A stretch of 64,000 bases of DNA from assembly GCF_020857975.1 (NCBI RefSeq), contig NZ_JACWUO010000005.1, positions 62,001 through 126,000 on the forward strand, in the 5' to 3' direction. Positions 45,989 through 54,028 of the stretch are shown one piece after another. A model generated the notes under the pieces. That model had not been told where the DNA came from. It made no database searches and worked only from the letters and a program-made list of their open reading frames with translations. Position numbers and translations under genes: made by a program. How positions within the stretch are numbered: position 1 is the first letter of the stretch; every line of letters begins with the position of its first letter. This DNA comes from Stenotrophomonas rhizophila. GTDB taxonomy: Bacteria; Pseudomonadota; Gammaproteobacteria; Xanthomonadales; Xanthomonadaceae.

Positions 45989-46091
45989 AGCGCAGCGCAG
46001 GCACGGATTCGCTGCTTTTGATCTGCGGCCGGCCCTCAAGCAGAACTGCTGAAGGACAAGAAACGCCGCCCCATGCACGTTTCCGGCAATC

Positions 46092-46175
46092 TGCCGGAAT
46101 TGCGCATGCCGCTGCCGGTTATCCCCGTTGTCTTGCCGGAACGCACGCTGGCGCTGCCGGAATGAAGTGCCCCGC
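46092..46175 (+). promoter_or_regulatory. four TGCCGG direct repeats at 21-bp spacing upstream of the adhesin
   Basis: TGCCGGAA, TGCCGGTT, TGCCGGAA and TGCCGGAA begin at 46092, 46113, 46134 and 46155, exactly two helical turns apart. An inverted TTCCGGCA is at 46081. A weak -10 (TGTAAT, 46191) follows. The remainder of the 45764-46258 gap holds copy C of the inverted repeat and no gene. Confidence 0.75.
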
Positions 46176-46258
46176 CGCTGACGTGGCCGCTGTAATGACC
46201 TCCAAGTGCCAACAGGCATGGATGTCGCAGCCCACAACGTCACACGGGGGAATACCTG

Positions 46259-49200
46259 ATGAACCGCATCTTCCGACTGGTCTGGAGTCACCGGCTCAAC
46301 GCGCTGGTGGTGGTCTCCGAAATTTCCACTTCCCGCGGCAGCCTCGCCGCAGGCCCGACCGTGGTGCATCTGCGCGTACCACTGTCGGCGTTGTCGCTGG
46401 GCCTGTCGATGGTGCTGTGCGCCGGCACGGCCTGGGCAGGTGAAAACCAGACCATGACCGACCTGGAGGCGCTGACCGCCAAGTACGCGCCACTGCCGGT
46501 CAAGATCGACGCCGAGGCCGCCCTGGCGGCGGTGGCGCACAGCCGCAACAGCGCCCCGGCGCTGAGTGCGCAGGCCAATATCGATCTCAACCTGGGCCTG
46601 GGCGCGCGCGCGGTCGGCGTCGCACCCGCAGCGCCACAGCAAGTGGCGGTGCCGGGCACGGCCACGGTCGGCCTGCAGGTAGAAGTCGCAGGCAAGCCGC
46701 TGGCGCTCAACGCCGGCGTGACTGCCGTCGCCACGCCGCAGGCCAGGCTCGGCGCAACCGTCGTCGCGAAGGCCAAAGCCGGCCCGACGGTGGCGGTGCA
46801 AGCCAAGGCCGCGGCCACCACCACGCTGGTCCGCCCCGCGGCGGCTGCGCTGGCGGCCAAGGCCGATGTCGGCGTCGATGGCGCACTGGCCAAGCTCGAT
46901 GCCACCGCCGAGGCCGATGCCAGCGTCGCGCTGGGCAGCGGCGAGACCGTTACCGACGGCGTCGATGACGCGGTCAACGCAACCCTGGCCAGCGGCGTGG
47001 CCGGCGGAGTCAAGGTCGATGCGCTGGGCCATCTGGTCGATGCGGCCGACCGTAATCCCAAGCTGGTCGATGCCGGTGCGGCGGTGATGCAGACCACCTC
47101 GCTGGGCATCGCGCCCAGCGCCAGCGGCGGCCTGCTGGGCGGGGTCGGCGACCTGCTCAACGGGGTCGGCAGCAAGGTGGGCAATATCGTGGGCGGGCTC
47201 TTCCCGGCGCCGACCGTGCAGCCGACCGCGATTCCGCCGGGCAGCCCCAAGGCACCGGCACCGGCCGACCCCGACGCCGGCCTGATCATCGGCACCGGCG
47301 GCCTGGTCGGCTCGCTGTCCACCCTGGTCGGGCCGACCGCGCAGGGCCTGCTCGGCGGCGACGGCTATGTGCGCAACGGCAACCTGGCGGTGAGCAGCGC
47401 CAACGTCATGCAGACCTATTCGGTGACCAATGTGCTGGGCATTCCGCTGGTCAACCTGACCCCGGTCGGCACCCTGCTCAACGGGTTGGACGGGGCGGTC
47501 ACCGGGGGCAGCTCGCATTTGACCCTGATCGGCGGAGTGACCTCGGACAGCTACATCTACAACATCAACAACGGCGACCCCAACGGCCTGCTCGGCCTGG
47601 TGCTGCCCGACCAGGCGCCGGGCTGGTCGAACCAGTGCGTGGACCTGCTGGTGGCCAGCGTCGATTGCTGGGCGGTCAATGCCGCGCAGGACTACCAGGT
47701 GCTGGTCGGCGACGGTGCCTATGCCAACGGCTCCAAGGAAGTGGTGATCGGCGCCAACGCGCGCCATGAGCTGCCGCTGCAGGATGCCAACCTGGCCTTC
47801 CCCGGCGCCGGCCTGAACGACCCCACCGATCCCACCGGCGTGCCCACGGCCGACTATGCCGCGCGCATGGGCCATTCGGTGGTGGTCGGCGACAGCGCCC
47901 GCGGCACCGCCAATGGCCAGGTGCTGCTGGGTGCCGAGGCGACCTCGGACAAGGCCAACAGCGTGGCGGTGGGCTACCGCACGGTGGCCAACCGCGGCGC
48001 TCAGGCCAGCTACAGCGCCTTCGGCCTGAACACCGCGCAGGTGTCGGCCGGTGAAGTGTCGGTGGGCTTTGTCGGCGGCGAACGCCAGCTCACCAACGTG
48101 GCCGCCGGCAGCGCGTCCACCGATGCGGTCAATGTCGCCCAGCTGCAGGGGGCGATCGGCCAGATCGACGCGCTGGACGGTTTTGCGGTGACCTACGACG
48201 ACGACGGCGCCGGCGGTGCCAACTACCGCCGCATCACCCTGGGCGCCGGTACCGGCACTAGCACCATCGCCAACCTGGCCAACGGCGCCATCGGCGCCAC
48301 CAGCACCGAGGCGGTCAACGGCGCGCAGCTGTTCTCCACCAACCAGGCCATCACCGAGTACTTCGGCGGGCTCACCGCGTTCGACCCGACCACCGGGGCA
48401 TGGACCGCGCCGAGCTTTGCGATCAGCACCATCTCCACCGACGGGACGATCGCCCCGGGCGTGTACGACAACGCCACCGACGCGTTCTCGGCGGTGGACG
48501 GTTCGCTGGTCAACCTCAATACGCAGATCACCGACATCCGCAACGGCGCGGGCAGCCGCTACCTGAAGATCAACTCCACCGGCGCCGATGCGGCCGCCGC
48601 TGGCGTGGACAGCATCGCCGTCGGTACCGGGGCCAGTGCCACCGCCGACAACGCGGTCGCGGTCGGCGCCGGGGCGGTGGCAGATCGTGCCGGTACGGTG
48701 TCGGTGGGTGCGGCGGGCAGCGAACGCCAGGTGGTCAATGTGGCTGCCGGTACCCTGGCCACCGACGCGGTCAACCTTGGCCAGCTGCAGGCCTCGGCCG
48801 ACGGCGCGCTGCGCTACGATGAAAACCCCGATGGCAGCGTCAACTACGCCAGCGCCACGCTGGGCGACGGCGCCGGCCCCACCGCGCTGCGCAACCTGGC
48901 CGCCGGCAGCGTCGGCGCGCTGAGCACCGAGGCGATCAACGGCGCCCAGCTGTTCAACGCCAGCCAGGCCGTGGCCACCCACCTGGGCGGTGGCGCGACG
49001 GTAGATGCCAACGGCCTGGTGACCGCGCCCACCTACACCATCAACGCGGTATCCAGCACCGGCCAGGTCACCCCGGGCAGCTATGACGATGTGGGCACCG
49101 CTTTCGATGCGGTCAGCCAGTCGCTGGCCAACGTGGCCGACCAGACCGATACGGTGGACAGGCTGGCGGTGAAGTACGACGTGGACGGCAGCGGTAATGC

Positions 49201-50710
49201 CACCAACCAGATCAGCCTGGCCGGCGACGGCAGCGGCACGGCGGTGGGGATCGGCAACCTGGCCGACGGCAGCGTGCTGGCCGGCAGCCGCGATGCGGTC
49301 ACCGGCAACCAGCTGTTCCAGACCAACAATGCCCTGGTCGGCTACTTCGGTGGCACCACCAGCTTCGACCCGGCCACCAATCTCTGGACCGCGCCGACCT
49401 TCAGCATCTCCTCGATCGCCACCGACGGCAGCGTGCTCGGCAACACCTATGGCAACGTCACCGCAGCCTTCGCCGCAGTGGATTCCTCGCTGACCAACCT
49501 CAACACCCGCATCGACCAGATCCAGCCGGGCGCGGGCAGCCCGTTCGTGCAGGTCAATTCGGCCAAGGCCGCGGCCAGCGCCACCGGTGCCAACAGCATC
49601 GCGATCGGCCCGGTGGCCTCGGCCAGCGGCAGCGGCAGCACCGCGATCGGCGATGGGGCCACCGCCAGTGCCGACAACAGCGTGGCGCTGGGCAGCGGTT
49701 CGGTCGCCAGCGTGGGCGCGCAGGCCGGCTACACCGGTGCCTTCGGCGCGGCCGGGGCCAGCAACTCGGCAGGCGAAGTGGCGGTGGGCAGCACCGGTGG
49801 CGAGCGCAAGGTCACCCACGTGGCCGATGGTTCGGACCGCTACGACGCGGTCAACGTCGGCCAGCTGCAGAACGGGGTCAGCTACGCCATCGATCAGTCC
49901 AAGGCCTATACCGATACCCAGATCAACAACATCAACAACGGCACCTCGGGGATGTTCCAGGTCAACGACAGCAACAACCTGGCCGCACCGGCGGCTACCG
50001 GGGCCAACTCGGCGGCCGGCGGGGTCGGGTCGAGCGCGGCCGGTGCCGACAGCACCGCGCTGGGCAACGGGGCCAGCGCCCAGGGCAACAATACGGTGGC
50101 GCTGGGCGCCGGCTCGGTGGCCAGCCGCGACAATACGGTGTCGGTCGGCAGCGCCGGGGCAGAGCGCCAGATCACCCACGTCGGCGATGGCAGCGCGGCC
50201 ACCGATGCGGTCAACGTGCGCCAGCTGCAGGCCTCGCAGCAGGGCACCATCCGCTACGACAACAATATCAACGGCACCACCAACCTCAACAGCGTCACCC
50301 TGGGTAGTTCCAGCACCGGCCCCACCAGGGTCCGTAATGTCGCCGCTGGCACCGCGGGCACCGACGCGGTCAACGTGGACCAGCTGCGCGCCGGCATGAA
50401 CCAGACCCTGGACTGGTCCAAGGCGTATACCGACGAACGCTTCGATTCGTTCGACCGCAACCTGCGCCGTACCGACGACCGCGCCTCGGCCGGGGTGGCC
50501 GCGGCGATGGCGGTGGCCGGGCTGCCGCAGCCCTACGAGGCCGGGCGCAGCATGGCCGCCATCGCGGCCGGCAGCTACAACGGCGAGTCGGGGGTGGCGG
50601 TGGGCATCTCCGGGGTATCCGACGGCGGCCGCTGGATCTACAAGGTGGCCGGCACCACCAACAGCCGCGGCGAGGGCGGGGTTTCGGTCGGCGCCGGGAT
50701 CCAGTGGTAG
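46259..50710 (+). CDS. trimeric autotransporter adhesin (YadA-like)
   Basis: 1483 residues. An extended signal peptide region (ESPR) opens it: MNRIFRLVWSHRLNALVVVS, then a hydrophobic leader ending GTAWA near residue 60. Residues about 90-330 are an Ala/Val-rich, low-complexity passenger part. Head and neck repeats follow (SVAVGYRTVANRGAQASYSA, several TDAVNV-QLQ necks at about 620-1380), and the last 70-80 residues are the YadA membrane anchor (AGVAAAMAVAGLPQPYEAGR, GEGGVSVGAGIQW). A GGGGGAA ribosome site precedes it. Trimers should bind surfaces or host matrix. A 1709-codon antisense frame on the other strand is a codon-bias shadow. Confidence 0.95.
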   Translation: MNRIFRLVWSHRLNALVVVSEISTSRGSLAAGPTVVHLRVPLSALSLGLSMVLCAGTAWAGENQTMTDLEALTAKYAPLPVKIDAEAALAAVAHSRNSAPALSAQANIDLNLGLGARAVGVAPAAPQQVAVPGTATVGLQVEVAGKPLALNAGVTAVATPQARLGATVVAKAKAGPTVAVQAKAAATTTLVRPAAAALAAKADVGVDGALAKLDATAEADASVALGSGETVTDGVDDAVNATLASGVAGGVKVDALGHLVDAADRNPKLVDAGAAVMQTTSLGIAPSASGGLLGGVGDLLNGVGSKVGNIVGGLFPAPTVQPTAIPPGSPKAPAPADPDAGLIIGTGGLVGSLSTLVGPTAQGLLGGDGYVRNGNLAVSSANVMQTYSVTNVLGIPLVNLTPVGTLLNGLDGAVTGGSSHLTLIGGVTSDSYIYNINNGDPNGLLGLVLPDQAPGWSNQCVDLLVASVDCWAVNAAQDYQVLVGDGAYANGSKEVVIGANARHELPLQDANLAFPGAGLNDPTDPTGVPTADYAARMGHSVVVGDSARGTANGQVLLGAEATSDKANSVAVGYRTVANRGAQASYSAFGLNTAQVSAGEVSVGFVGGERQLTNVAAGSASTDAVNVAQLQGAIGQIDALDGFAVTYDDDGAGGANYRRITLGAGTGTSTIANLANGAIGATSTEAVNGAQLFSTNQAITEYFGGLTAFDPTTGAWTAPSFAISTISTDGTIAPGVYDNATDAFSAVDGSLVNLNTQITDIRNGAGSRYLKINSTGADAAAAGVDSIAVGTGASATADNAVAVGAGAVADRAGTVSVGAAGSERQVVNVAAGTLATDAVNLGQLQASADGALRYDENPDGSVNYASATLGDGAGPTALRNLAAGSVGALSTEAINGAQLFNASQAVATHLGGGATVDANGLVTAPTYTINAVSSTGQVTPGSYDDVGTAFDAVSQSLANVADQTDTVDRLAVKYDVDGSGNATNQISLAGDGSGTAVGIGNLADGSVLAGSRDAVTGNQLFQTNNALVGYFGGTTSFDPATNLWTAPTFSISSIATDGSVLGNTYGNVTAAFAAVDSSLTNLNTRIDQIQPGAGSPFVQVNSAKAAASATGANSIAIGPVASASGSGSTAIGDGATASADNSVALGSGSVASVGAQAGYTGAFGAAGASNSAGEVAVGSTGGERKVTHVADGSDRYDAVNVGQLQNGVSYAIDQSKAYTDTQINNINNGTSGMFQVNDSNNLAAPAATGANSAAGGVGSSAAGADSTALGNGASAQGNNTVALGAGSVASRDNTVSVGSAGAERQITHVGDGSAATDAVNVRQLQASQQGTIRYDNNINGTTNLNSVTLGSSSTGPTRVRNVAAGTAGTDAVNVDQLRAGMNQTLDWSKAYTDERFDSFDRNLRRTDDRASAGVAAAMAVAGLPQPYEAGRSMAAIAAGSYNGESGVAVGISGVSDGGRWIYKVAGTTNSRGEGGVSVGAGIQW

Positions 50711-50806
50711 GCCACTTTCGTTGAACCTGCTCTGTTGACCGTTCCCGCTGCCGGCACTGTCTGGCAGCGGGGATTCCAGCGCGTATCCGCGCCCAAGGGG
50801 GAATCC

Positions 50807-51667
50807 ATGTACGCATCCATCCATACCGACCACACACCACTGCTGCGCTCGCTGTCGCTGGGCCTGGCGGTGCTGCTGATCAGTGCCTGCGCCAGCGGCG
50901 GCAAGCACAAGGACAACGCGCCGGCCGGCGCGGGCGAGGGCACCGACACCACCGCGGTCCATTTTCCCGATCCCGCCCGCGCCACGTTGAAGGAAGGGCT
51001 GTTCGTCAACGTCGACAACCTGCGCCTGTTCGCCCGTGGCATGAGCAAGCGCCAGCTGTATACCGTACTGGGCACACCGCATTTCAGTGAAGGCATGTGG
51101 GGCGTGCGCGAGTGGAACTACCTGTTCAATTTCCGCAGCAGCCCGGGCGGGGACTACTTCACCTGCCAGTTCCAGGTGCAGTTCGATGGCAAGGGCATCG
51201 CCCAGGCCGGTTACTGGAAGCCACAGGCATGCGCAGCAGTGCTGCAGCCGCCGGCACCGGCGGCGGTGCCATCGCCGCCGGCACCGATGCCGAGCGAGCC
51301 GCTACGGTTGTCGGCCGATGCCTTGTTCGCCTTCGACAGCGCCACCTTGACCGAGGACGGGCGGCGCAGCGTGGCCGGGTTGCTGCAGCAGGTACGCGCT
51401 GCCAGCCAGGTGCAGACCATCCAGGTGCGCGGCTATACCGACCGCATCGGCAGCGACGACTACAACCTGGCGCTGTCGCAACGCCGCGCGCAGGCGGTAC
51501 GCGATGCGCTGGTGCGCGGCGGCGTGCCGCCGACAGCGATCATGGCCGAAGGCCGTGGCAAGGCCGATCCGCTGGTGCAATGCGAGCAGGCCGGGCGCCA
51601 GGCGCTGATCGCCTGCCTGGCACCGAACCGCCGCGTTGAAATCGCCGGCGTGGCGCAGCCGCGCTGA
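50807..51667 (+). CDS. TpgA-like lipoprotein (BamE-like plus OmpA-like domains)
   Basis: 286 residues: lipobox LLISAC in the leader, a SmpA/OmlA (BamE-like) domain (about 65-140; MSKRQLYTVLGTPHFSEGMW), a Pro/Ala linker, and an OmpA C-terminal peptidoglycan-binding domain (about 165-280; VRGYTDRIGSDDYNLALSQR, GRGKADPLVQC). This domain pair is what defines TpgA of Acinetobacter, which helps a trimeric autotransporter become stable and surface-exposed. It follows the adhesin by 97 bp, same strand. Good AAGGGGGAA ribosome site. Confidence 0.9.
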   Translation: MYASIHTDHTPLLRSLSLGLAVLLISACASGGKHKDNAPAGAGEGTDTTAVHFPDPARATLKEGLFVNVDNLRLFARGMSKRQLYTVLGTPHFSEGMWGVREWNYLFNFRSSPGGDYFTCQFQVQFDGKGIAQAGYWKPQACAAVLQPPAPAAVPSPPAPMPSEPLRLSADALFAFDSATLTEDGRRSVAGLLQQVRAASQVQTIQVRGYTDRIGSDDYNLALSQRRAQAVRDALVRGGVPPTAIMAEGRGKADPLVQCEQAGRQALIACLAPNRRVEIAGVAQPR

Positions 51668-51716
51668 GGCCGGCTGCTACCGCCCACCCGCCGCGCTTCC
51701 CCTCCGCTGTGACCTT

Positions 51717-51744
51717 GGCCGATGCAGCTCTCCCCGCATCGGCC
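51717..51744 (+). terminator. hairpin after the TpgA-like gene
   Basis: GGCCGATGC (51717-51725), 10-nt loop, GCATCGGCC (51736-51744). Perfect 9-bp stem about 50 bp after the stop, with a T-run at 51754-51757. Likely terminator of the adhesin transcript. The rest of 51668-51901 has no gene. Confidence 0.6.
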
Positions 51745-51901
51745 CAGGCGATGTTTTGACCTGGTTCGTCGGTCACGCGTGATGTCTCCCCCGTCATCGC
51801 ATTGGGGCGGCGGGCCAGGTCATCTTGTTTGCGTGCGATCAGCGCTCGGGGCACCAACGCCTGGTCCTTGCCGGCCTGGCGGGTAGTGTCGGGTCAGCGG
51901 C

Positions 51902-52297
51902 TCATGCCGGGCCGCGTTCGCTGGTGATGGTGGCGCCCTCGCGCATGACCAGGGTTACCGGGGTCTTCTCCACCACCTCCAGCAGGCGTTGCCACTGCGC
52001 ATCGGTGAGCGCGCCGCTGGCATGCAGCACCCGGTGCACCACCAGCTTGCCGACCGCATCGCGGCTCGAGCTCAGTTCGGCACGAAACTGGCCCAGCTCC
52101 CAGCCCTTTTTTTCCGCGTACATGCGCAGGGTGATCGCGGTACAGGCCGACAGTGAGGCCAGGTACAGATCGAACGGGGCCAGCCCGGCGCCTTGCCCGC
52201 CCAGCGTGGCCGGCTCATCGGCGATCACCGCATGCGCACCGCTGCGGATCTGGTGGCGGTAGTTGGGGCCTTCGGAAACGATCTGGACCTGTGCCAT
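51902..52297 (-). CDS. OsmC-family protein lacking the second cysteine
   Basis: 131 residues of the OsmC/Ohr fold (GGQGAGLAPFDLYLASLSAC, then RMYAEKKGWELGQF). The first redox cysteine is in LSACTA, but the usual second one in a xxC-P-V motif is Thr here (VEKTPVTLVM). A two-cysteine thiol peroxidase reaction is therefore unlikely; the protein may bind a ligand or need another thiol. The start is the ATG after AGGCATCCTCCC on the minus strand. Confidence 0.85.
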   Translation of the reverse strand: MAQVQIVSEGPNYRHQIRSGAHAVIADEPATLGGQGAGLAPFDLYLASLSACTAITLRMYAEKKGWELGQFRAELSSSRDAVGKLVVHRVLHASGALTDAQWQRLLEVVEKTPVTLVMREGATITSERGPA

Positions 52298-52344
52298 GGG
52301 AGGATGCCTGCGCGGTGTCGGAGGCAGCCAGCATCGCATGCCAT

Positions 52345-52419
52345 GGGTACCTGCGCCGCTGCGGTGCGCAGGCTTCGGGCGCTGGATGCGCGCGCGGCGC
52401 AACGCCGGCGCAGGTACCC
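52345..52419. repeat. spaced inverted repeat
   Basis: GGGTACCTGCGCCG (52345-52358) and CGGCGCAGGTACCC (52406-52419), a perfect 14-bp inverted repeat with a 47-bp spacer, in the gap between the OsmC gene and a divergent membrane protein. It may be a degraded SMAG-type dimer or an operator pair. Confidence 0.5.
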
Positions 52420-52579
52420 GGTCGGCCATCGACGGGGATCGGGCAACTGCGTTGGGGGCAGGCAGGCCGCTCGGGTATGCTTGGCCGGGCAGTGCGGGGA
52501 AGGTGCTGCCGGGATCGCCCCTACTGCCGGCGCGTGCACCTGCGCGCGCGGCGCGCCGCCACCTGCCGAAGGATGATCG

Positions 52580-53116
52580 ATGGCCATCGCCCTGATTGCC
52601 TTGCTGCTGCTGGAGATGATGGTCCAGTTCGCCTGGACGCCGGCCTACTATGGTTGGGGCATCGCGCTGTTCAAGCAGCGCATCGCCACTCCGGCGGCGG
52701 CGCGGGTGCGGCTGTCGCCGGGCAGCCTGGAACGCGACATGGCCGTGGACACCCGGCTGCCGCTGGTATTCCACGCCATGCCCGATGGCCGCATCGCCTT
52801 CCGTGAAAGTTTCGCGGTGCGCTTCTACCCGGTGATGCGCGGCCGGATCGAGGTCGATGCCCGGCGCCGCGAAGTGCGGGTGCTGGGGCTGTGCAACTGG
52901 AACACGCTGGCCATCACCCTGACCATGCCGTTCATGATTGCGCTGCGCCCCAGTGCGGCGCCGATGCTGTTGATGCTGGTGATGTTCCTGGTCTGCTTCC
53001 TGGTCCAGCGCAAGCGGTTCCTGGGCGTGGTGGAGGCGGTGCGCGCGCAGCTGGGCGATGACAGCGCCGGGTTGGCCACGCTGGAAGAACGCGTGCGCCT
53101 GCAGCGGGCGCGTTGA
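52580..53116 (+). CDS. membrane-associated hypothetical protein
   Basis: 178 residues with N-terminal hydrophobic helix (IALIALLLLEMMVQFAW) and two more spans in the middle (LAITLTMPFMIALRP, APMLLMLVMFLVCFLV) before a charged C-terminus. No family recognised. GC3 use matches real genes and a GGATGATCG precedes the ATG. It is divergent from the OsmC gene. Confidence 0.72.
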   Translation: MAIALIALLLLEMMVQFAWTPAYYGWGIALFKQRIATPAAARVRLSPGSLERDMAVDTRLPLVFHAMPDGRIAFRESFAVRFYPVMRGRIEVDARRREVRVLGLCNWNTLAITLTMPFMIALRPSAAPMLLMLVMFLVCFLVQRKRFLGVVEAVRAQLGDDSAGLATLEERVRLQRAR

Positions 53117-53150
53117 GACAGTGTTCCACTTGACTCTGTGAGGTGACGGT

Positions 53151-53513
53151 ATGCGGGTGTTGATACGATCCATCGCGATGGTGGCGGTGCTTGGCCTGCT
53201 CTGCAGCATGGCCCATGCCACAACGTCGTTGTCGTTCCATGGTGGCGGCTACAGCCTGTACATGGAGATCGGGTACGATCAGCGGCCTGAAATCGCCAGC
53301 ATCACCGTGCACAGGCCCGGTGACCGCCAAGGTGTCGTGCTGCGCGGCAATTACCAGGTGAAGGCCTTCGACACCGCGGGCAGAAAGATGGAGGTGGTCT
53401 ACGCCGGCGCCGATCCGCGGGTCGAGCCGTTTACGCTGGTGGTGGACGATGAGGCGGCAACATTGACCATCGCCGGAGCCCGGCGCGAATCAGGGTTCAG
53501 CTGGCTCATGTAA
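53151..53513 (+). CDS. small secreted hypothetical protein
   Basis: 120 residues with a signal peptide (ending MAHA at about 23). The mature part looks beta-rich (SLSFHGGGYSLYMEIGYDQR, VVLRGNYQVKAFDTAGRKME). No motif recognised. GC content is a little lower than the flanks. Confidence 0.65.
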   Translation: MRVLIRSIAMVAVLGLLCSMAHATTSLSFHGGGYSLYMEIGYDQRPEIASITVHRPGDRQGVVLRGNYQVKAFDTAGRKMEVVYAGADPRVEPFTLVVDDEAATLTIAGARRESGFSWLM

Positions 53514-53611
53514 CCGGTGGCGGCGCGGTCGGGTGCGTCGGCATCACAGGTTGCATCACATACCGGTGGCAGGATGGGGCGGGTCGATCCCCCTTTCTCG
53601 AGGAGCCTGCC

Positions 53612-54028
53612 ATGGAATCGTCCGTTGTTTCGTCCCGGCCATGGGCCATCCATCCGTTCCACGCGGCCGTGCTCGGCGGCGTGCTGCCGCTGTTCCTGGG
53701 CGCCCTGCTGGCCGACTACGCCTACTGGAGCAGTTACGAAATCCAGTGGAGCAACTTCGCGGCCTGGCTGCTGGTCGGGGCGATGGTGATGACCAGCATC
53801 GCGCTGCTGTTGGCCATTGTCGGCCGGCTGCGCGGCAGCGCCGGCACCGTCTACCTGGTGGCGCTGATCGCGACCTGGGTGGTGGGTTTTGTCAACGCAC
53901 TGCACCACGCCCGCGACGCGTGGGCGATCATGCCCGGTGCGCTGCTGCTGTCGGCGCTGGTCAGCGTGCTGGCCCTGGTGGCCACCTGGATCGGTTTTTC
54001 CAGCCTGCGCGCCGGAGGTGCACGATGA
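53612..54028 (+). CDS. DUF2231-type membrane protein
   Basis: 138 residues with four predicted spans and the DUF2231 look (HPFHAAVLGGVLPLFLGALL, then WSNFAAWLLVGAMVMTSIAL, VGRLRG). Its stop overlaps the next start (GATGA), so it is cotranscribed with the sugar dehydrogenase-like gene, as seen in other Proteobacteria. A GGAG ribosome site precedes the ATG. Confidence 0.83.
   Translation: MESSVVSSRPWAIHPFHAAVLGGVLPLFLGALLADYAYWSSYEIQWSNFAAWLLVGAMVMTSIALLLAIVGRLRGSAGTVYLVALIATWVVGFVNALHHARDAWAIMPGALLLSALVSVLALVATWIGFSSLRAGGAR

Noticed and set aside
48100..50400. Direct repeats in DNA as a separate repeat element
   Set aside because: They are the coding repeats of adhesin neck and head motifs.
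45953..51082. 1709-codon open frame on the minus strand across the adhesin
   Set aside because: It is the complement of a confident trimeric autotransporter; high GC removes stop codons. No signal, domain or start is convincing.
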